Source of the DNA: Dendrophyllia cribrosa
Lineage: Eukaryota; Cnidaria; Anthozoa; Scleractinia; Dendrophylliidae
Assembly (NCBI GenBank): GCA_024195265.1
Contig: JAJLRJ010000001.1
Location: 54,499,702-54,563,701 of the forward strand
Direction of reading: 5' to 3'
Length of the DNA: 64,000 nt
Every line of letters begins with the position of its first letter. Position 1 is the stretch's first letter. This document shows positions 55,895 to 64,000 of this stretch, piece by piece. The translations under genes were made by a program, and so were the position numbers. Below the pieces are notes generated by a model. The model ran no database searches. It was not told where the DNA came from and saw nothing but the letters and a program-made list of their open reading frames with translations.

Positions 55895-56350
55895 CCGTAC
55901 CCAAATTCTGCAAATACAGCCCAAAATCCGGTGATATTTTTAGCAGTTACGGCAATAAAATCTGTCAGGCGTCCTATCATGTGGCCCGCGAGGAGAATAA
56001 TACGAGTCAACAAACGGCGCAAAAAGTGATGAATGAAAAATAATTTTACTTTGAGTTTTATACAGCGAGCAAAGTGAGAAACTCGTTAGCAAAATATGTG
56101 TAAAACTCTTCTCTGCAAAACAATTATCGGCATTTGAAAATGAGAAAATTACATTGTATGCCGAAGAAATAATTTTACAAGTCTTATCTCGAGGGAACGA
56201 ACACATAAATGGTGTAAATGTCACATGGAACTTTCAAATACTCGCTTCAGCGGTTCAAACGTTCAGTTGGAGGAACTTTTGGAACCAGAGGTAAAGTTGA
56301 CGTTAATGGTAGACTAAGCTTCTGATTGGCTAATTCGAATTTGGGTACGG
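55895..56350. mobile_element. TA-flanked TIR element
   Basis: TA then ccgtacccaaattc at the left; gaatttgggtacgg then TA at the right. 456 bp, non-coding. It lies directly beside the preceding foldback. Confidence 0.6.
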
Positions 56351-58208
56351 TATTGAATGATATTAAATAAATACTGAATAGTTGGGGTTAGTTTTGTCGT
56401 AGTATAAAAAGATGTAATATTTTGCTCTAAATATTGTACTAAGATGTGTGGTAAATAACAGCTGTTATTTTCAGTTTTGTTTCTTCTGAGCTAGAACAAA
56501 ACTATCAGAACAAAGTTGCAGTTCTTTTAACCAATTACCTCAGAAGCAAAATCAATCCTAGAAGAAACACAACTATGAACAAATCAGAACACGGAGCAAA
56601 ACCGTGGAAGCGGTTGCCAAGCGCGGCAAAACGCGCTACTGTACCCACGTTTTCTTATTTGGCGCGAGAAGACAATCATATACCCATTGGGAAGATTCGT
56701 CCCAAGCCTCTGTGAGATCTCTTTTTGATCGGTAAGAGCGTCGAGGCCTGGAAACGAGGCTGCAAAAATCAGCTTCGCTCTCGTATCTGAGTATCGAGTA
56801 AAAATGGCAACTTTTCGCAGTCTAGAAAACACGCATCTATAAGCTGTTTCACGGTTGGTTTTACGACAAAACAAACCCGCTTTTAAAAGCTAAATACTGG
56901 TTTGTACGTTTTAAAATCCTGTTACATTTAATTGACATAAAACGCTTTGATTGTTTCCAAAATGTTATGGTAACACGAGCGGACTTTTGGGATATCGAGA
57001 AAGCTGTAGAAACATGAACCAAAAGTAATTTTTTTCCACAGCTATTTCGGGTTCTGCCAAAATCACGTACGTGTTGCCTTTAGTTATTTTGACAAGGAAA
57101 TAAAGTTTTCCTATTGTTTGAATGGGGCTCAAAATATTTTACCGTCGGTAGTAACTGTTTTTTTACCAAACAGCGCGCATATCTCGTTTATTTTATAAAA
57201 CTGTAGCTAGAGTTAAGTTTGCGTTGTTGTGTGTCTGTAATCATAAGGTCATGATGTAAATAAAATGCTGACGATTAAGACTGCATGAGTGTTCTATGAA
57301 TTGTGCATCAGTCAATTTCCAGAAGGATCATAACCCCGGGCAATATACCCGGGTGGTATCTGACTTTTCGAAAATGTTTGGTCAAATTCTCCACCATGTG
57401 GACGCATTTATCGGTCAAGTTCCCCACAGAGCGTCATAATTTTTTAACGTGTTTACTCGAAAAGTGAAAATAGTAGCCTTGGCAACTACTAGTCAAAGCT
57501 ATTGTACTCGGTCACTTTATGCCTTCGAGGAGGGGGGAGGGGTTATGACTACCTAAAAGCAAGTTTTGTAGATACGGACAACTCCCTCCTTACAGACACT
57601 TCGCTATAACGGACACTCTTGCCATTACGGATTCACTGAGGTACCTAAACCTGCAACTCTCACGCCTTTGGCGTAAGTCTCACGCCTACGGGTTGAAAGA
57701 CGTCGATCTCGCATAAGCTCACGCTTACGGCCTAATTTCCTACGTCTGGTTGAAAAATGTCAGTTACTACTGCCTTAACTGACACACTTTCCAAAAATAT
57801 GTAAACTCGAACCAATACAAGAAAGGAAAAGTCCACGTAAAATGAGTAAATGACGGTACTTTCCCCGACTATCCCTTATGCATGTTTAATTTCACTAGCT
57901 GATTCCACCCCCAAGCCTCGCTTTCGAAGTGAACCCGTAACAATTTCATCAATGTATTCTCAAAAGAGCAAAGTTGAAAAGAATACCCACTCAAAAACAA
58001 CTTGAACTTGTCAAAGGTTTGCAAGGAATGTAGTACAAACAAGGCTTGATGGTGAATTTTGAGCTGGTGACGTTATTATGCGTAAGGCCTATTGTCTGAT
58101 TCTTAAAGGGAAAAGCACTGGGGACGAGGTTGTATTTCGCGATAAAATTCTGGCACTCTCAGAATAAAATCTCATGCCTTTGACTCAGAAAAAGTTGGCA
58201 GGTAATAT
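56351..58208. other. Intergenic, no gene seen
   Basis: No supported gene. The part at about 56560-56650 (aaatcagaacacggagc, ccaagcgcggcaaaacgcgc) resembles the centre of the 282-bp MITE family but lacks its ends. Short ctcacgcctttggcgtaag-type repeats occur at 57657-57740. Confidence 0.45.
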
Positions 58209-58350
58209 ATCAAACATGAGACGCAGTGTTTCATCAGATTTCCAAACACCGCGAAGTGGGTTGAAAAACGAGGCGCAGCCGAGGGTTTTTTTTTTAACCC
58301 ACTTCAAGGTGTTTGGAAATCTGATGAAATACTGTGTCGAATGTTTGATA
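58209..58350. repeat. Foldback element
   Basis: atcaaacatgagacgcagtg...tcagatttccaaacac on the left is inverted as gtgtttggaaatctgatgaaat...gaatgtttgat on the right, with ggttgaaaaacgaggc in the loop. Confidence 0.65.
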
Positions 58351-59049
58351 TTACTTCTCAAACAAAATGATTTTAGAAGGAGAAATTAAAGATGCAAAAA
58401 TTAGGAGTGTTTCAACTGATTTCCGAACACGCATTAAACATTACTTTCCTTTGAATAAATTACAAAAAAGAAATTTCCTTTGTATTTTCGTCATGAATTA
58501 TTAATGAGTTGAGAATTATGGGCAACGACCACTAGTTATTAAAAGTGGCAATGAAAGGGGGATTTTGCTCTCTTGGTCAAGACGGCACTAAATATTTCAC
58601 CAAGTACATTTGCTCTAACTCAAAGTGCTCTTAGAGTACAAAGAGAAGAGAAAACAAACCATGATCGGATTAAGCGATTTTTCCAAAACGCAAGAGAAGA
58701 ACTAAAAAAATGGCTAATATTTCGAGTAGTAATCCTCTTCCATCCGCAGACACACATTCATAATTTCAGTGCACTAGTAATAGTAATAAACAACAAAACT
58801 TCAGCATTATTTTTAGGTTTCCATTAATACAAATATGTTTTTTATGGTTTTTTAAATTGATGCTAAAAGGTGATATGACCCCTTTAATAAGGACAACAAA
58901 TCATGTTCTTGTCTTTTAAAGGATTCTGTCACAGCGGGACTGCCGTTCACTGTAGTTAAATACTCGCCACTTGATCGAACCTACAAATATAGCTATCTTA
59001 AAGAGACATTGTCGCAGCTGAAATGTCGTTTTTACCACAATTGCCGCTA

Positions 59050-59152
59050 AACTCGCAATCTGATTGGTCGACGTGAGTGGTAAATGAGAGTCCAGACAAC
59101 AGTGCTGACGCTAACATCACGCGAGCTTGAAAAAAACCAATCAGATTGCGAG
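59050..59152. repeat. Short inverted repeat
   Basis: ctcgcaatctgattggt and accaatcagattgcgag are perfect inverse copies ~70 bp apart. Confidence 0.55.
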
Positions 59153-59249
59153 AAAGTTATAGACAACGCTTGCTCTTTCTTTGCTGTCACGTTTTGTAAC
59201 AAGCCTTCGATTTTTCCTTGTATTTTTTTCTAAATATTGTTGTAAAGAA

Positions 59250-59376
59250 ACAAATTTACACCGGTTTGCTGACTCACTCGGCTGCGCCTCGTGAGTCCAC
59301 AACATTTTTGACCATGTGATGACGTAAATCGTGGTAAATAAGAGTCCACACCACGGAAAACCGGTGTAAATTTGTT
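59250..59376. repeat. Short TIR element
   Basis: aacaaatttacaccggttt and aaaccggtgtaaatttgtt are perfect inverted ends of a 127-bp segment. Interior gactcac..gtgagtc is also palindromic. Confidence 0.6.
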
Positions 59377-60594
59377 AAGTTTTCATGATTATGGCCAGTA
59401 GCGTACTTTAAGCTTACTTTATTATCTTCAAATTGAAAGAAACAATCGCCAAAAGTGATGGAAGCAAAGAAATATGAACTACTGACAAAATAACGGCTAG
59501 AAAAGTCAAAATTTCACAAGAATGGCAAGTTTGATTTATTAACAGGCGGTCAAGAAATCAAATTTCGTGAACTCGGTAATCCATTTCAATCCTTGCAATC
59601 CTGGGGCCGGATTCACGAAGCCCTCCTAAGTTAAGACATATCCTAAGTATTGTTTCTTAACAATAGTCTATTGCATTCCAGCAATAGGCAATTGTTAAGT
59701 CGTTATTTCCCTGCATTTTTTTCGCGGTTTGCTACTCAAGACAGGGATACTAATAAAGGGATACTTAGAAGCCGCTATTGTGGAAAAAGAAGAGCTTTCA
59801 GGGATAAAATCTTGCTTCGAGGAACTTCATACGTTTTTATCAATGGGGGAGCAATGCGGGGAGATGTTTGTTTTTCGGATTTCAGAATTGAAGAAGTGGA
59901 GATTTAAAGAATTTCCAAGCAGTCGAGGGACTTAAAGGTAAAACAAATTCAGTACATTTTTCGATGGGAATTAATGTTGATATCAATCTGTGATTGACTT
60001 TTTCTTTCTGTTCTCGTTAGTTTTGGCTTGAGATTATAATTGGACAGAGTCCAATTATTTTCTCTTGGTTTTGGAGAATTGTTTATAAATCGTGCTTAAA
60101 TTCAGTCGTGTTGATTTCTTGAATTTCATCGAAGACAGCTCGGCCTTGATGCGCTATAAGACTTAAATGGTACACGTTTTGCTTTTATACATAAACTTAT
60201 GGAGATTTGAATAAAATTTTTCGAAAGAAGATTGTGTTAAATTGTCCATTTTTATGTGTTTGTTCATTCATTACTCCTGATTACATAGGTTGAAAAGCGA
60301 TTTTATGTAAAGAAAACAAGACTTGGATTTTATAGTTCTATCTTCACTCGCGTCGCCTTATGTTTGTCTATTTTTTGCAATTTTGATTTCAAATCAGTTT
60401 CTCGGGAAATTTTTGATTCGCAACAGGTGTATTTTATTCGGAAATTAGTCAAACTAGTTATTCTAGACCGAGAAAAAGTTGTTTTTGTGAACTTTTGTAC
60501 GGTCTAAATGTACTGTGCAGACGGTCGCGTAATACTGTTTTTGAGAATTGCTAAAATCGAAAAATAGCCCGGTCGTCACCTATCTATATATATA

Positions 60595-60862
60595 CAGCTG
60601 TTTCGAGAAAGGTTGTCGGAAAAAAGCGTAAAAGTGCACGCGACAATCCAGAAAGGCTGTGGGTAGTCATCCACGCTATATCCTAAAAACTCATTTATGC
60701 CAATGGCCCACCATCTAAGATCGTCCCTGTACGGACGAGGCATCGTGAGTTTCATGTATTTGTTTGACTTATTAAAATTCATTGATCATATCCCATATTA
60801 TTTTTCGGGATTGTAGCGTGCACTTTTGCGCTTTTTTCCGACAACCTTTCTCGAAACAGCTG
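60595..60862. mobile_element. 268-bp mariner-type MITE
   Basis: cagctgtttcgagaaaggtt and aacctttctcgaaacagctg are perfect inverted ends (arms ~38 bp, through gtcggaaaaaagcg), flanked by TA on both sides (60593-60594, 60863-60864). Confidence 0.8.
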
Positions 60863-61107
60863 TATATTGCTTTTAAAGCAACGACAACTGACTTGATTTT
60901 AAAAGACATGTTTCGACATGCTTACTTGCTTGCTATTATCCAGACCCTTTGTATATTGCTTCATTTAATCCGGGTACCAGGAAATCACGCAAAACGACGT
61001 GCAATACAGTTTAGTTTAGGATTTCAGTAGCCAAGACGTTTCGTAATACACCAAGGAAACTATGAATGCAGTGTTGTAACTACTGTAACTAGCAAGTGAA
61101 TACATGA

Positions 61108-61492
61108 ACGAAAGAATGAACGACGTCATATATATAGCGCACAAATCACATGTCTCATGGCACTTTACATACACTTATGAGAATGGGATCGGACGTCAGC
61201 TCATGACGGCGCCTCAGGCACCCGCTATCGGCCCATTGTTGATCTCATGTCCCCCACCCCACCCATGAACAATATATGGTATAGGGTTTTGTTACGTCCT
61301 CATGCAGTGGTTCTTTTACGTCCCCATCGGAGACGGGACCGTCATTTCTACGTGGTCATCACGTGAAGGTCTAACCATTTGCAGATTAGTCATGGCAAAG
61401 GCAGCTCCCTCGTCCTCAGTGTCCGGCCGGGATTCTAACCCGCGATTTCCCGCTCTGCTGAGTGACGTTCTACCAAGTGAGCTATAAACCAG
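61108..61492 (-). mobile_element. tRNA-derived SINE
   Basis: Minus strand starts with a tRNA-like head: tagctcacttggtagaacg (A box) and gggttagaatcccg (B box, one change from ggttcgaatcc) at 61485-61425. A ~250-bp body ends in gtgcgctatatatatgacg and a cattctttcgttcat tail near 61108. A gcgctatata(a)at 3' tail is typical of several animal SINE/LINE pairs. Head, body and tail are all visible, so this is probably close to full length. Confidence 0.65.
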
Positions 61493-61537
61493 AAGGAATA
61501 CATCCGCCTCTCCTCGCGTATTCGCAAGCTATGTTGT

Positions 61538-61866
61538 AAAGGCGCCTTCACACGACAAACTTAAGTTGGCAAACTTCAAAAAGTTGGCAATCTCGTATTT
61601 TCACACGACAATCTTTACTTAGCCTCGTTCTCAGGGTTCGTTCTTCTCCAGGGAGGAAGAGTGGGGACCCTGTGAAACAAGGTTGCATATACTGAAGTTG
61701 CAGCAAACATTCACAAGTCCAGTGCGAGTATGACAACTCAAAAACGTTGGCGAGAATAGAAACGAGTTCTAATTATCGCCGCCAACAGTTTGCCAACTGT
61801 TGATGTCGCTTTTACCCACACCAACTTGAGTTTGCAAACTTTAGTTTGTCGTTTGACTGCGACTTA
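61538..61866. repeat. Uninterrupted copy of the ttcacacgacaaact repeat
   Basis: Starts ccttcacacgacaaacttaa and ends tttagtttgtcgtttgactg, an imperfect inverted pair. Shares its interior with 51144-52186 but lacks the inserted element there. Confidence 0.6.
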
Positions 61867-62929
61867 ATGCGTTCAAGTTATTCCTCAACGCTTTAAGAAA
61901 ATTTCTCGTTCCCGCAAAATCGGTTTAAAAATATTTTTTATCTTCTAGTACCAACACGTACATGAAACCGGCAACGCACGCCGCAATACGTAATAAACTG
62001 TATTTTTTTTACAACTTGCGTTCTAATCGGATGCAAGAGAAAGCAAAAATGGTCGGACGACACACTGCATCACTTCGATTCTCCACGGGAGCTTTGTAAT
62101 GAGTAGATCCATTAATACAAAACGGAAAAGAAATAACGAGGGAATATAAACAAGAGGCTGAGCTTTCTTGATCTTCAAGCTTTGCTCACTTTAATGTTCA
62201 TCAGTAGCTGCATTATTAGTTATTATTTTCTTGTTTGTTTGTTTTTGGATAACGGGTATATTACGGTACACTGACGGTATAACCTTTTGTAAAAGGTTTG
62301 AATGGTGAGAACGAATTGGCTCATGTAATGAGGTGGGAAGGGTTTATGGTGGAAAGAATTTCAGGAACTGATTGCCAACGTTAAGTTTGTTTTCCTTGAA
62401 ACCAAAATATCATTTACAACCAAGAGAAATAAGAATTATGCTTGCCTGAGAATCAGGGTTTCGACTCGTGGAATTACAACTTGTCTACAACAGGGCCATT
62501 AAACCCCACTAAAAACTCGGGTTTGTTTTTATTCAATCTTGCTAAATGTGGAAATCATTCCTTTAACAATAAATACAATACGAGGCAACTAGTTCACCAT
62601 GCTCACCCCTAAATTCATTTTTCATATCGCTTATTCCTTGGAGGAGATGCTTGTCTATCATAACTTTGTAAGTAGCTCTAACTTTCCGCGGACACACTAT
62701 GCCATATCCATTCGCTTTGTACACAAAACACAGTGACCAGGGTCCAGTTGGGCAAAGCAACTTACATGTAAGATTAACTGGGATTTTCTGCAACCACTCT
62801 CTTTGTGTTTCCTATACTCGTTAATTCGCCTTTGGCTGAGTTATCCATGATACCCTTATACTTCGGGACACAGGGAACGGTTGCCATAAAATCCCACTTA
62901 CTGTAGTCAATTATGGAGACATATAATCT

Positions 62930-62987
62930 AGTTCTAACTTTTGAGTCTGTGGACGAAATCCTATGGTGTGACCATTCAAATGAAACC
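62930..62987 (-). repeat. Single inverse copy of the Fes/Fer downstream unit
   Basis: Minus strand reads tcatttgaatggtcacacca, taggatttcgtccacagact and caaaagttagaac, about 90% like the units at 55029-55262. Confidence 0.65.
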
Positions 62988-63153
62988 CCTTCAGCAGTAC
63001 TTCGGCATGGTACCATTCGTTTTTCAATATTTTACAAAATGACATTTGGGATTTTATAGAATTTTGATTTTTGGCACTAATGGGCGACGTTAAAGAGTTA
63101 AGTTGCTTTATGCAACTGGGCCTAGGTTCCTACTCTGGACCTTTGATGCAGAG

Positions 63154-63159
63154 TTTATT
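63154..63159 (-). terminator. Candidate polyadenylation signal of the PIH1-like gene
   Basis: AATAAA on the minus strand, about 265 bp downstream of the stop codon at 63422-63424. Confidence 0.3.
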
Positions 63160-63421
63160 CACAAAGGAAGTACACCGAGAGTGACAAAGGACAAAAAGGC
63201 CCCTTAGCTAGATTACCAGGGTGCGTTAAAACAAGTGCTGAACTCCTCAGCTGAAACGAGTCATAAATAGACGAAGTGGCAAAATTGGCTGTCAAACAGG
63301 ACTATTTTTCTACTGGTGAAAGAAGTCATTTTCTCCAGACCACTTAGGGCCAGTTAATAAGTATGAATAATGAAATAACCTTAGGTCGACACAGACGCTA
63401 ACTGTATTGTCAATGTAGAAA

Positions 63422-63559
63422 TCAAGATTGTATTGGAAGTTTGACAATCAACTTGTGTTTAATGGTGTTAAAGGTGGCTTCTGTTTGCTCCAGATCAACT
63501 TTCTGTGGCAGCTTAACATGAAGTTTATACTTTCCTGGAACACTCAGCAACAATTCAGT
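63422..63559 (-). CDS. Last coding exon of a PIH1-domain protein (PIH1D1-like)
   Basis: Minus-strand acceptor tttatttttag ends at 63560; the exon reads TELLLSVPGKYKLHVKLPQK, then VDLEQTEATFNTIKHKLIVK, LPIQS and TGA (63424-63422): 45 residues plus stop, phase 0. The pattern Y-x-L-x-x-x-[IL]-P-x-x-[IV]-(~6)-A-x-[FW]-(~6)-L-x-V-x-[LM]-P is the C-terminal CS-like part of PIH1 proteins, which work with HSP90 in the R2TP/prefoldin-like assembly pathway or in dynein arm assembly. Spacing and length fit PIH1D1 best; PIH1D2 is possible. Earlier exons lie beyond the window or unrecognised in 63560-64000. Confidence 0.65.
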   Translation of the reverse strand, partial: TELLLSVPGKYKLHVKLPQKVDLEQTEATFNTIKHKLIVKLPIQS

Positions 63560-64000
63560 CTAAAAATAAAACAACAAAAATGATTGTTACCAACAGTTTT
63601 TAACATTTCATGCAACATTGATAAACGGGCTAATTGCCAAATGTTGCATGATGCCACTGACAATTTCTGCAAATTCTGCATGGCAGGCTTGTAAAAGAGG
63701 TAAAAGTTTGGTAGAACAGGCATGTAGTTTTGGGGACATGGTAGGAGTATGCTGGAGAGAATCTGAGCAAGTATCTTCTTGAATGTACTCCCCGATTTGT
63801 ATCTCTTGCACCTGCTAAACAGGCTACATACAGTATGAAGCATCATGCTACAAGATGGTCAACAGCCACAGGTACATGTACCTGTACATCTATATACTGT
63901 ATGCAACAAAAGGAATCATTCCTGTTTTGTTGGGGAGAGTGGACTGATGAAATTTAATTTTATGGATTGTCAGTTTCATATTTAATCCCATCCACAAATT
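63560..64000. other. Probable intron of the PIH1-like gene
   Basis: Directly upstream of the last exon on the minus strand. Two overlapping minus-strand open frames here (63846-63544 and 63811-63608) show no PIH1 features; I treat them as chance. Confidence 0.4.

Noticed and set aside
56560..56650. Fourth copy of the 282-bp MITE
   Set aside because: Only the core ccaagcgcgg(g/c)aaaacgcg region is similar; the terminal inverted repeats and TA flanks are missing.
61425..61490. Functional tRNA gene
   Set aside because: B box is altered (ttagaatc) and it continues into a SINE body with a gcgctatata tail.
63544..63846. 100-codon minus-strand frame as a gene
   Set aside because: Overlaps the PIH1-like exon and its acceptor in another frame and has no known motif.

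Overview
This window is animal nuclear DNA. Genes are separated by long AT-rich stretches, one gene has 14 coding exons with GT..AG introns, and small inverted-repeat elements, LINE tails, a tRNA-derived SINE and minisatellites are everywhere. The repeat style and compact single-exon genes suggest a cnidarian, perhaps a stony coral. That placement is an inference; no marker gene in the window fixes the species.

Left part (1-21 kb): four large open frames encode long, Ser/Arg/Lys-rich, apparently disordered proteins of no family I recognise. They lie at 7-1017 (+), 5170-6422 (-), 10461-12584 (+) and 19306-20583 (+). The three plus-strand ones share a C-terminal C-[KR]-Y-[LI]-R motif, and the last two also share an LP-x-[IV]-[ST]-M-x-x-V-x-x-[ST]-W motif. 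They therefore look like a diverged, locally duplicated family, and this is the best candidate here for an undescribed gene family. Between them lie foldback elements, a decayed SAP-like gene fragment, a LINE 3' end and a TA-flanked MITE.

Middle (21-30.7 kb): almost only repeats. They include a 986-bp element with TTA target duplication, a 1.8-kb element with perfect 16-bp inverted ends and a 6-bp duplication that carries two open frames, poly-C/poly-G tracts, a LINE tail and a ~55-bp minisatellite.

Right-centre (30.9-54.2 kb): one complete Fes/Fer-type non-receptor tyrosine kinase gene. By eye I could join 14 coding exons in frame to 862 codons plus stop, giving F-BAR, coiled-coil linker, SH2 and tyrosine kinase domains with all catalytic motifs present. 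Its introns have collected two copies of a tRNA-like-containing element, two piggyBac-like elements (one interrupted by a further insertion), a 17-bp minisatellite, and two same-orientation MITEs ending about 35-38 bp before the 3' splice sites of two consecutive kinase exons.

Right end (54-64 kb): 3' UTR repeats, several foldback or TA-flanked MITEs and a tRNA-derived SINE. The last coding exon of a minus-strand PIH1-domain gene (PIH1D1-like) continues beyond the window.
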